From positions 563,578,010-563,642,009 of the forward strand of contig NC_081413.1 of NCBI RefSeq assembly GCF_030272615.1: a stretch of DNA of 64,000 nucleotides, read 5' to 3'. The translations under genes were made by a program, and so were the position numbers. The notes under the pieces were generated by a model. That model saw only the letters and a program-made list of their open reading frames with translations. It was not told the DNA's origin and ran no database searches. How positions within the stretch are numbered: position 1 is the stretch's first letter; each line of letters begins with the position of its first letter. The stretch comes from Cryptomeria japonica (lineage: Eukaryota; Streptophyta; Pinopsida; Cupressales; Cupressaceae). Below are positions 32,689 to 43,426 of the stretch, in pieces.

Positions 32689-33382
32689 ACGATTTTTTGA
32701 TCAGAACTATCCTTTGGTTTTAAAATCAATGCATATCCTTGTCTTCCCTTCTCCTTCATGAGATCAAGAAACTCCTTGCCACTCACCACCATCACACTTG
32801 ATCCAATGCTCTTATCTACTCCTTTCTCCGGTAGAGGATCTATCTTGAATGATCTTCCATTCTTGGTGATCATGTAAGTATTTTTTTCTCCATCATGTTG
32901 ATCCTTCACATCAAATGGCATGCATCCATAAGAAGTATATCACATAAAATTATATTTTTATATTCACCAATCTCAAACTCTACCCATGTTTTCTCATCCA
33001 CTACAACATATTTCCCCTTGTTCAACCTTGACACCTTATAGGGACTAACATGGGGTATTCTTTCCAATTTCAACTTGTCTACCATTTCAATTGAAACCAA
33101 ATTTTCAGTGGATCCAAAATCAACAATCACCTTACACAACTTACCATAGGTATTGCACTTTGTTTTGAACAAGGTCTTCCTCTGAGGTGATTCTTGGTGT
33201 TGTGGTACCTTCAACAAGGTTCTCCTTATCATAAGAATCTCTCCTACCATAAATGGTCTTGCATTGCCAATGAGGAAGTCAACACTTTGGCATTCATCTT
33301 CTTGGACTAGTTGGTTCCTTCTCTTTCCTCCATGAGAGGTTGAGGCTTGCTTCTCAAGATGCCTACTTGTTGGATACCCCAC
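32685..33382 (-). pseudogene. Chromovirus protease region
   Basis: The active-site motif reads VIVDFGSTENLVS, with Phe for the usual Ser of DSG. The remainder (KTWVEFEIGEYKNIILCDILLMDACHLM) fits the flap and second lobe. Frames at 32685-32921 hold a linker to RT. The domain would process the Gag-Pol precursor. Confidence 0.8.
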
Positions 33383-34406
33383 TTGGTTACAATTGTAACA
33401 CTTCCATGTGAAGACACTTGGACCTTTAACAGGTCCTCCAAGCCTGCCCCTACCATTGGGCCTTCTTCCTCTAAAGCCTCCCCTAGAACCTGAATCTCCA
33501 CCTTGCTCTTGGTGACTAGTCTCTCCATTAGACTTTTGGAACTAATTCCTTCCCCCCAAAGTTCCTTGTACCTCTGTTATTCCTCCCACCTTTGCCTCTG
33601 TAATTCCAATCTCCCCTTCTTCTCAACTTGTCCTCAGCCCTTTAGGCCATTTTGAAGAACTCATCCACTGTTCTTGGGATCACCATTCTCATATCATCTT
33701 GTATATTGAACTTGAGTCCATTTAGTTATCTAGCAACCTGCTCCATCTCATCTTCATGATGATTGACCTTCAAACTCAACTTTTGGAACTCCTCTATGTA
33801 GGATGCCACATCCAAGTCTTTATGCCTCAAGTTGTGCAACCTCCTGTCAATTTGGACTTCATAGTCAGTGGGCATGAATTTTTCCTTGATTAGGGACACC
33901 ATTCTACTCCATGAATTGATCATATTCTTTCCCATCTTCACCCTTTCACTTTGAGTGTAGTTCCACCACACCAATGGTGACCCCTTCAACTGGGTTTTAG
34001 CAAATTTCACCTTCTTATCTTCAACCACCTCCTTGTATTCAAAGTAATTATCCAATGCATTAATCTAATCTACAAGTTCATCTCCATCCAACTTGCCACT
34101 ATAGATGGGTAAATCTATCTTAGGTTATGTTTGTGTTACCTTCACGGCATCTATGAACATTTTCTGATCTATGGGTATCTCAGGGGTACTCTATCTTTCT
34201 TGTTTCCCCTCTGCTTCTTCATCTCCAAAGTCTATTGAGTCATCTCCTTTGTCCTTCTCTTTTCCCCTCAACTTCTTGATCACCTCGGCCATCATGGCCT
34301 TCCATTAATCCCTCATTCTTTGCTCCAACTCTTGGAGTTATTTTTCCATGTCTGCCTTCTTTGGAGGCATCACCCTAGCCTCTCCTTCACTCTCTTATGT
34401 TGACAT
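33300..34406 (-). pseudogene. Chromovirus gag
   Basis: The likely start is ATG 34404-34406. A first charged segment (34060-34400) has several stops. The capsid block lies at 33726-34055 (KFAKTQLKGSPLVWWNYT, then SWSRMVSLIKEKFMP, SYIEEFQKL), as in Retrotrans_gag. A Gly/Arg-rich part (33380-33700) probably held the zinc knuckle; the frames there are broken. Confidence 0.8.
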
Positions 34407-34430
34407 ACACCAAACTTATCTTCAAGAAAG

Positions 34431-34442
34431 GCTATGATACCA
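34431..34442 (-). other. Primer-binding site of the chromovirus
   Basis: TGGTATCATAGC on the - strand, three bases after the 5' LTR, differs by one base from the initiator tRNA-Met complement. Confidence 0.8.
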
Positions 34443-34445
34443 ATA

Positions 34446-35962
34446 TGATGCAGAGGCCAATGGACTCTTGTGGTTTACTCACCCAAACCAAGACAACTCA
34501 ACAAAGGATCCAATGTAATGATTACATAAACTTGATGCATGATCAAGGAATGCAAACTCAAGAGGGTTTAGACTCACAAAGGTTGATGGAGATAAAACTT
34601 CTCACATCATGCCCACACATATACCAACACACCACAAGACTCCATGATGCTTGTCTTTTTTCTTCAATGGTATTTTAGACACTCAAACACTACATTCCCA
34701 TGCCCCAAGGACTCCAGCAATGCAGACACAACACACCATTTGTTCACATATATATCAAAGGTTATCGGCCCATTCACTCGGACTAAACCTAGTAGCCCTC
34801 ATTTTAGGACTGCTCAGCAATAACCTTCCAAAATTACAAATGACCCTCCAAAATTTTTATAGTTTTAAATACCCATTAAGGATACCTAACATTCTTGGCA
34901 ATGCCAAACCCTGACTCCTCCTTTAACCAGGTCAAACAACAATTGCTATAGTAGGCCTAAATGACCAATTAGGTCACTTTTACAAAGCAAGTGTCCTTAT
35001 ATGGCATGCACTCCTCAAGCCAATGGTTGGGAAAGGTCTACACACATCCCAAAACACCAATTCCAACACGAACTTATGTCTAACACCCTCTGTATGGTAT
35101 TCGTAATCAGTTCTTCCTTGTTTTAAGGCTAGTCACATAGGGATGCCTAGCCATCTATGCACTTTTAACCATGGAAACCATTTCCCCCTACTCTAGAATC
35201 ACTAAAATATTATAATACATACACAACCCCTTCATTACACCAAAATTAGACTTTCCTACCGATGCAATGAGGATAAATGTTGCATTCTTGATTAAAACCC
35301 TAGGTTTCAAGGGTTTCGGGACAATTTTCACATAAACATATGGATCCCCTTCAAATCAATGCCAAATTTAGTGATAATGCTGCCAAAGGAAAGATAATTC
35401 ATCACACCACACCTTCCAATAGGTTTCAAGCTAGGTTCAATCTGTACGAAGCCGTACCAGATGACTTGTATGCATGAAAAGCAGGAATCTTTAGGAAACA
35501 ATGGCGAGTTTGCATTCAATTCTACACAAAATCATCAACAACCATTACAATGGCATGCCCAAAGGCCTTATAATTCCTCTTGGGCCTTTTCCAACCGAAA
35601 TCAACTAATTTTTGAATTAGTTGGCCGTTTGCATTTGTTTACAACAAAGATCATGTTGTCAAGTGATCTCTCTCACCTTGACAAACATTGTCACAACCTT
35701 ATACAAATTGGAGAGTCTAGCCACACATGGTCTAAACCCCTAGGAACATGATTGGACAACATTTCACATTAGGTCTTATGGACCCTTATTGACCAAAACA
35801 ACAAAAAAAGAAGACTTAGTGGCTTGTAGCCTTACAAGTAGGCCTCAAGACCTTACAAAATGCTATGAAATGGTCATAAGAACTTATCACAATGCTAAAA
35901 ATAGAACCATAAATAGATCCCTTTGGATATAAACATCTTCAAGCCTAGGTTCTCCTACACCA
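34446..35962 (-). repeat. 5' LTR of the chromovirus
   Basis: The intact copy is 1,517 bases, beginning TGGTGTAGGAG and ending CTGCATCA in element orientation. Near 35745-35760 it shows the empty site of the Copia A insertion. Confidence 0.88.
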
Positions 35963-36756
35963 AAAAACCCTACAAGTAGAAGCCTAGGAAAATAAAACCT
36001 TAGATAGCCTTGTTTGTCAAAGTTGAGCTATAGAAACTACTCGATGTGGGTTTTATCAGATTGGTAAACTATGCAGAGTGGATTTAAAACTTGGTACCAA
36101 TAACAAAATTTGTTGGAGGAATCAAGATTTCCACAAACTTTAGATATTTGAATAAAGCATGCATGAAGGATGATTTCTCTCTTCTAAATATAGACATGAT
36201 TGTAGATCTTATCGCTAGACATGAGATACTATCCTTGATGGATGGTTTCTCCAAATATAATCAAATCAAAATTGCACCAGAGGACCAGCATAAGACTGCA
36301 TTTACCTGTCCATGGGGAACATACTATTGGAATGAAATGTTGTTTAGGTTAAAGAATGCATGAGCTACATATCAAAGACCCATGATAACATTATTTTATT
36401 ACATGATCCATTACATTATGGAAGACTGTGTGGATGACTTGCTAGTTAATTCCAAAACCAGAGAAGGTCACCTTGAAGTCCTTTCTAAAATCTTTGATGG
36501 GCTTTAACAATACAAGGTTAGGTTAAATTCAAAGAAATGTGTGTTTAGAGTCATGAATGGGAAGCTCTTAAGATTATAGTGTCAAATAGGGGTATTGAGG
36601 TCGATCCAACTAAAGTTAAAGTGGTCCTGAAAAATCCCACCACCATCCAATCTAAAATAATTGCAAGGTTTACAAGGGAAACTATAATTAATCAAGAGAT
36701 TTATAGCACAATTAGTAGATAAGTCTCAACTATTTCAACATCTTCTAAGAAAAGGA
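35963..36756 (+). pseudogene. Tat-type Gypsy RT, continuation of the split polyprotein
   Basis: The frame resumes right after the chromovirus LTR with a short degenerate lead. It then gives KFVGGIKISTNFRYLNKAC, LSLMDGFSKYNQI and DCVDDLLVN. The last is the YVDD box with Cys for Tyr; both Asp remain. Stops at 36361-36363 (TGA) and near 36508 and a frameshift follow. Residues match the RT that should follow the segment ending at 1401. Confidence 0.88.
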
Positions 36757-36922
36757 ATGGCCTTTAAATTGATAGAACGGTGTCAAGAAGCCTTTCAAGC
36801 CTTAAAAGATTATTTGCTATCACCACCAATTTTAGTGTCGCCAACACTGGGAAAACCCTTATTACTGTATATATCTGCAACTAATTCATCTATAGGAGCA
36901 CTTTTGCCACAACACAATGACC

Positions 36923-36961
<39 letters not shown>

Positions 36962-37200
36962 ATTATATCAACAAAATACTACTGGGATATGAATTAAATT
37001 ACACTCCTATCAAAAGATCATGTTTGGCAATAGTCTTTGCATCCCAAAAGCTTAGACACTATAACCTTAGTCACAAGGTATAACTTATCACTAACATTGA
37101 TCCACTCAACTACCTTTTAAGCAAGGCGACATTGATAGGCAGATTAGCTAAGTGGGTGATGATGCTTAGCAAATTTGACATTGAGCATGTGGATCATAAA
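36757..37200 (+). pseudogene. Tat-type Gypsy RNase H
   Basis: YISATNSSIGALL, then YYINKILLGYELNYTPIKRSCLAIVFASQKLRHY (shown in part) match the RNase H next to RT in Gypsy polyproteins. An expanded (GA)17 run is translated in frame as alternating Glu-Arg residues, which would disturb the fold. The frame ends with TAA at 37081-37083. Confidence 0.8.
36925..36958 (+). repeat. (GA)17 microsatellite inside RNase H
   Basis: This is an uninterrupted run of 34 bases. It lies in an open frame, so the run did not shift the reading frame. Confidence 0.9.
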
Positions 37201-37319
37201 GCCATTAAGGGTCAAATCATAGCAGATCCGTTAGTAGAATCTCCCATACAAGATGATTATCCCTTTTTTACTAATTTTTAGATGAATATGTGTTTACATC
37301 GGTAGCCTTTACAAAATGA

Positions 37320-37590
37320 AAATTGTACTTTGATGGATCTTGCACTAATCATGGAGCCACGACTGGTATACTCTTTGTTATGCCTCAAGGCAATTCTATC
37401 TCAAAGTCATATAAAATCATTTTTCCCTACACAAACAATATGGTTGAATATGAGGCTCTTCTTATGAGACTTCACATGGCAATACAATGGAAAATCGCAT
37501 ATCTGCATGTATATGGTGATTCACAATTTATAATTAATCAAGTTAATGATGACTATATCACTAAGCATGGTCGATGACTGCAAGAAATAT
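37320..37590 (+). pseudogene. Second, archaeal-type RNase H (aRNH) of the Tat element
   Basis: The 84-codon frame reads MYFDGSCTNHGATTGI (Asp), NNMVEYEALLMRLHMA (Glu) and VYGDSQFIINQV (Asp), the three catalytic carboxylates. A second RNase H of this type between RNase H and integrase is the diagnostic trait of the Tat lineage. It ends at TGA near 37577. Confidence 0.88.
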
Positions 37591-37619
37591 TTCAATAACA
37601 TTATTTTCCAACAAATCCC

Positions 37620-39043
37620 TCAAGTCCATAATAAAGAAGCATATGTCATGGCAATTTTACACTCTATCTTTGACATGTCAAGCATTGTGACATAGTTTGA
37701 ATTTTTAGGGGAGCAATTAATGGTACTAGCCTATGAGATCCCATGGTCAGAATATGTGTACATGATAGTTGATCCTGATTCATTGTGGTATAAAGATGTA
37801 TACAACTATCTTCATGATCAATATGTCCCTCCCAACCTTTCCAAAAATCAACATAAAACATTGATATGTCAAGCTTCCAGATACACCATTTTTCCAAACA
37901 CCTTATACCAAAAAGGCTTAGATGGAACACCAGTTTGATGCCTTGATGCAGAAGAAGTCCAATTGGCCCTTAAAGGAGCACATAACAGAATATATGGTGC
38001 TCATTCCAGTGGACCTACTTTAGCAAATAATTTACTGCACACGGGATATTATTGGTCAATTATGGAAAATGATGCATATAAGTATCTACAAAAGTTCAGG
38101 CAATGTCAGATACATGGTGATTTAATTCATGTGACTTCTCAGGATCTTCAACCCATCACATTACCATGGCCCTTTTCACAATGGGGGTTGGACCTTGTTG
38201 GCAAGATGAATCTTACTTCTTCCAGTGGACACAAATTCATTCTAACGACCACTAAATATTTCACAAAATGGGTAGAAGCAATTCCACTTACATATATAAC
38301 TGGTAAGCAAATATCCAAATTTCTCCTCAATTACATCATTTGCCAGTATGGAATTTCAATGTGCATAGTGATAGATAATGGATGCTCTTTTAAGAATCAA
38401 GAAGTATGTGAACTTTGTGATCAATTCCACATTCAACACCATTTTGCCACACCTTATTATCCACAAATAAATTGTCAAGTAGAAGCAACAAACAAAACAA
38501 TGATGAAAAATCCTTAAGAAAGTTGTTAATAAAAGTGGACATGATTGGAATTTATAATTGAATCCTAATATTTGGACTTATCAAATAGGCGTCCAAATAG
38601 CTACAGGTGCTACCCCATATTCTTTGGTCTTTGGCTCAAAAGCATTTTTTCCCATTGAAGTAGAGTTGTCATCACTATGAGTATCCTTGAAAAACATCAT
38701 ACCTGATGAAGATTACAGAGTGGCTAGGTTACTAGAATTATAAACACTTGATTAGAGGATACATAACACACTGAATCACTTGCAAGCATATCAGTACAAA
38801 TTAAGACGTAGTTACAACAAGCAAGTAAGAGAGAGGTTCTTTCAAGTAAGGGATCTAAACCTAACAGAGAATCAGAATAATCTAGCACAACGAGACCGAC
38901 CCGGAAAGTTTGAACCTAATTAGTTGGGTCCCTATGTAATCATAAAATTCCTTGGTAATGGTACATACAATCTGAAAACAATGGAGGGTGATCCACTCTT
39001 TTAACCTATCAACAACATGTATTTAAAAAAATATTACGCTTGA
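37620..39043 (+). pseudogene. Tat-type Gypsy integrase
   Basis: The zinc-finger segment (AHNRIYGAHSSG, then CQIHG) precedes the core with WGLDLVGKM (Asp), IVIDNGCSFKNQE (Asp) and QVEATNK (Glu). All three catalytic residues are kept in the 37963-38517 frame. The C-terminal tail follows in broken frames with QRDRPGKFEPN and LGPYVI, ending YYA and TGA at 39041-39043. Stops include TGA after LDGTPV (37936-37938) and TAA at 38515-38517. Confidence 0.87.
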
Positions 39044-41741
39044 TAGTTGTTTAGGTTTTCTTTTCTTTGTATTTTTTCTTTGCATTTTTGTTTGTTTTTT
39101 ACATATTCTAGTTTGTTTTGTCCCGCATTTCAATTTTCTTTTTCTACGTTTCATTTTTCTTTTACTACATTTCATTTTTCATTTTTTTGTATTTCATCTT
39201 GCTTCAAATTTATTTTACTTTGTTTTGATCACATTTCATCTTGATTTATTCGACAGTGCATTTTACATATAGTTTCATTTCACTTGCATTCCAATTGCAT
39301 ATAGTTTCCTAGGTACTTTTCACTTGAACGAGAAGGGTGCTTGTGTAGGTTTATTACGTATTTGCATTCATGAGATTCTATGTTCACCTCATTTCTTATT
39401 CATTCATGAAGTTCCTAAAATCTAAGGTTGATTATCTTTGATGTCACCTTGTGGTTAAGGTGTGTCTTTAGTTGAGTAGAGGATTCATCGTTGTCTCTTG
39501 TTACCAAAATCTTTCGGTTGCTATATCTTTCACACATTAATCATTTTCTCAATAGAATTGTCGATACTTGGTTGATGATGTAGCTAGTGAAAAATCTAAA
39601 ATCCTACTTCAGTGTTGTTGTAATTATCAAACCCGTGTGAGCTTCATTGCTTGCAAATAAATGCGGGAATATATAAAAAAGATCTTAAAATATATATCAA
39701 AAGATGAAAAGAATGAGAAAGAAAAGAAAATATCATGAAAACAAAAGAAAAATATGAGTTGAAATGCAATGTCAAAAATCTTGGCTTTGGGAACATGCGA
39801 GTAACTCCATCGGAGCTATTGACACCTGACTAGCAATGGAGCAATATTCGTGAGAATTATGGTGATAACCTTGTTGGGGCTATGGATGCTTGACTAGCAG
39901 TGAGGCTCTATCTTAGATTCTTTTGGAGTTAGGATAAATCATGTAACTAGTCACATAGGATTCTAAGGGTTGGCAATGGTCCTAGAGATGAAATAAACTC
40001 AATTGCACACACATAGGTAATCGAAGACAAAATTTTCAGAATTTGATAGTGAACCTTTCTTCTCCTTTGAATGCAAATCTTAGTCACTTGGTGTGTTGAG
40101 CCAATTTATCCAAAGATGTTGAGAACCAAGTGGATCCTTATCTTTGAAATGTTTTGCAACGTTGAATTTTGTTAGTGTAAGATACAATGAGAGACCAACA
40201 TAATCATCCTCCTCTAGGCGAAAAGTTTGGCACTATTAGTATACTCATGATAAGTTTCACATATATTATTTGTATCATAAGCATTGATAAACTAGGGGCA
40301 TTCCCCTAACAAAAAAAAATAGGTGCATTTTAGTTGCATTGTCATTTAGTTACATCGTTATTAGTTGCATTGTCATTCAAAAAAATTCAAAAACACAAAA
40401 AAATACAAAAATTCTAAAATAAAAAAAAATACAAAAATAAAAAATATATATAAAAAATTACAAAAATACAAAAAAAAATTAAAAATACAAAAAAAATTAA
40501 AATAAATAAATAAGTCCTGATAAAAACACAAAAAAAATAAAAAATACAAACAAATCATAAAAAGTCTTGAAAAAAATCCAAAAAAATCATAAAATGTCTT
40601 GAAAAAATCTTGCAATAAAATGTCTTGTTGAGATCAAACACTTGAGCGAAAAACCTGGTAAACACTTCGCATGAAACTACAATAAGATCAAATTATCTTA
40701 TTGGAACCAACAATCAAACCAATCAACTGTCTTATCAATTGAATCATCCAACACTATCAATCAATCATGATCAACTTGTCTTAAAATAGGGAAGGGTATG
40801 TTCAAAACCAAACAGATCGGTCCTATACGGGATTTTTGATCTCTAAAACCAGACATTCTTATCAACCATCACATCAAGCAAAATGATGACATAGATCGAT
40901 ATGGTTGTTGGATTTTGTTGTAGTTAGTCTTTATCTTATCAATTGGTGGTAGGTCGACGATGTCCACAAGTGACTAGAGGAGTTGGGATGGTTCATGATC
41001 TTTTTCTTTGTTTGTTGTTTGTGGTGTGAACCAATGAAGTTTTGGGGCAATGGTACTTTGGTTGTCAGTGTTGGTACATGCATTCAATAAGTATCCTATG
41101 CAAAAATGAAAGCCAAAGATATCCATGCTTGTGACTATCGCACATACCTCGACACTTAGTGCTATATCTAGAATGGAGGGGTTCACCCCTTGTCTACAAA
41201 GTGTTTGTTTTCTGCAATGGGATATCATTCGCACCTTGATTTTTCATATCCTGGTATACAAAGCTCCATTGTTACATAATAAGGCTCAAGGATGAAAATG
41301 TTGCACATAAATAAAGGCACAAGAATTCACTATGGTATATCCTTTCATCATTTCATCTTTTTATTTTCATTAGATCTCTTTTTTACTCTACTAACTTACT
41401 AACGTTTCTTCTAAAAAGTATCAGGTTGAGAAACAAACATGTATTCTGACACACCAAAAATTGCCATAGTTGCATCATATTTGCATTAGGTTGCATTATT
41501 AGGTTTCATTGCATTAAGAGATATTACAAAATCATTTTAGTTCATTAATTTTTGCATTTTATTAATTTTTGTATTGCATTAATTTTGTGTATAACGATTA
41601 CATTTTATTAGGAACATTTTGCATTATACATTTATAGATTGCATACTCACATTGCATTCCACATATAGAAACGGAATAAGATTTCATATTAAATCATAGC
41701 ATTACAACATCATAATAGAAACATCACAACATATATAAAAT
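39044..41741. other. 3' noncoding region of the Tat-type host element
   Basis: No gene is seen. The region begins T-rich, holds a degenerate two-copy repeat near 39790-39915 (GACTAGCA-A/G-TG core), and an A-rich low-complexity block at 40378-40620. The palindrome GGGGCATTCCCC lies near 40294. The 3' LTR of this element could not be delimited. Confidence 0.5.
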
Positions 41742-42937
41742 GTATAAGTAAGATCATCATCGCAATCACATGCATCATAAACTCGTAAAATGTCATGAGT
41801 GTGAAGTAGGGTACCTACAGCTGCAACACAAACACTCAATAGATCATTACAAGCATGGTTAGCTAATTAAAATCAAATGAAAGATAAACCATGGCAAAGC
41901 AACTTATCACCTCCTAAGAGATGCCAGTGTCGATTTTCTCTCAGACTTTGATGAGCAATCCCAATGACTTGACTACACCAAGACGGGGGATTTAAAATGA
42001 TATGGTGTGCAAGATAGATGAATGCATGATTAAACTAGATTGATCCAAGAAGCTAATTAGGCTGATGATATGCATGATTATGCTAAATGATACAATTAAG
42101 CTAGATGAGAGATTGATCATGCTATATGATTAAACAATTGTGCTAGAGGATGATCAAATTAAGATAGATCTAAGATGCAACTACCTATACTAGCAATGCT
42201 TAAATGATATGCAAGAAATGATATGCCTATAATAACAATGCTTGAGATGAGATGAGATGGGATCCTATGTGCTCCAAAATGGGGGATATTTATAGGATTT
42301 CCAAGGCCAAGGGTGAGGTGGAAAGAATCAACGGTCAAGATTGAGTCTGAAGATATCAAGAGTCAAATTGGAGGAGGTTGGAGAATAGGTTGGAGGGAGG
42401 GACACTTGTCATCTCTATGGTGACAAGTGTCAAGGAGCCTTGCTCATATGAGGGCGAGTGTCCAAGGGAAGAGACATGTGGCAAAAGTGCCATGTATCTC
42501 AAGGGGAGAATATCCAACCCATAGAAGGTTAGAATAAGGAGGTTAGGATGTGCAAGAGAATAGGTTTAGTTAAACCTAGGATTAGATGGAATGGGTTAGG
42601 TTAGGGGTGGTTAGGTTAGGTGGTTAGAAGTTAGAAGGCATGTGGGAAATTTGAATTTAAAAATTCAAATAATAGGAAAAGGCTATTTAACTTTCAACAA
42701 TTCATAAATTGATTTTTTTTAATTAATTAGGGGATTAGAAGAAATGAGTTAGATGGGCGGAGGATTAATTAATTTAGATTAATTAATCAAAGGGACAATT
42801 GAAATGAACTTATTAATAAGCAGGTTAATGGGGGATTTAATCAAATTGCTAATGAATTTAATTAAATTGGGAAAGGGGATTAATTAAATAATTGCTTATT
42901 TAATTACTTATCTTTAGACCATTTTTAGGTGTATACA
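41742..42937 (-). repeat. Probable Tat-type LTR (left boundary uncertain)
   Basis: The right end TTTTTAGGTGTATACA matches the U3 ends of the other Tat LTRs (TTTTAGGTGTCTACA). AT-rich inverted repeats lie next to it (for example GATTAATTAAT/ATTAATTAATC near 42755-42785, and TAATTAAATAA/TTATTTAATTA near 42880-42905). A TATA-like CTATAAATAT lies on the - strand near 42287-42296. The left end is placed at TGTATAAG by analogy only; I found no target duplication. Confidence 0.45.
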
Positions 42938-42989
42938 ATATGCATATAGGAAACATATAACATAATAAACATAAGGCATGAAGGCTCAA

Positions 42990-43426
42990 TAAAGCGTCCA
43001 TATCTAATGCCAATTGACACTACCCCTATCTAGAGCCCATTTGCTAGGTCCTGCCCCAGGATAACCTGGTGGTGGCCGAGGTGGTCCCATGACGCCCCCG
43101 CTGCTCATATCTCGACTTGTGGATCTACCAGACATACTCCCAGACTTGTAAGCTTGATAGCTTGGTACTCATTGTCTCTTAGGAATAATGACCTCATAAT
43201 GTTGACGATAATACATAGCCTCCTGTGCAGCATGGAAAAGCCTATTAAATTGTGTGTGTGCATAGGAACCATGAGCAAAATGTTGATCATATGCATCACG
43301 AACCAATTGCGGTCAACAAATGACATCATCCCACTTTGTCCATAATCTATCCCTCTCAACTATCAATGCATCACACTCCTGTATCCAGGTCTCCTACTCC
43401 TGATGGAATCACGCCCAATCCTCTCT
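42990..43426 (-). pseudogene. Unidentified coding remnant, C-terminal part
   Basis: In one - strand frame the text is clearly protein-like: CDALIVERDRLWTKWDDVI, then FAHGSYAHTQFNRLFHAA and YYRQHYEVIIPKR. It ends in a Gly/Pro-rich tail (GPPRPPPGYPGAG). Two or three stops interrupt it. It continues across the insertion at 43427-47854 into the next remnant, since both sides share TCTCT and the frame. I do not recognise the family; a PMD-type C-terminus is possible but unproven. Confidence 0.45.

Larger units (their letters stand above)
1402..35962 (-). mobile_element. Chromovirus-type Gypsy retrotransposon, whole span with nested insertions
   Basis: The order on the - strand is 5' LTR (34446-35962), primer site, gag, protease, RT, RNase H, integrase, chromodomain, 3' LTR (1402-2718 plus 10542-10749). 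The two LTRs are clearly homologous along their length, for example the block around TGATGCAGAGGCC at 34446 and GATGCATAGGCC at 1403. Flanking bases AAAAT (1397-1401) and AAAAA (35963-35967) fit an eroded 5-bp target duplication. Once the inserted Copia elements are discounted, roughly 7.7 kb of chromovirus remains. It landed in a Tat polyprotein gene. Many stops and altered catalytic residues show it is dead. Confidence 0.85.

Noticed and set aside
36925-36958. GAGA-type regulatory element
   Set aside because: The run lies inside a decayed RNase H reading frame, and microsatellite expansion explains it.
40373-40615. Phe-rich 80-codon - strand frame
   Set aside because: It is the translation of an A-rich low-complexity block.
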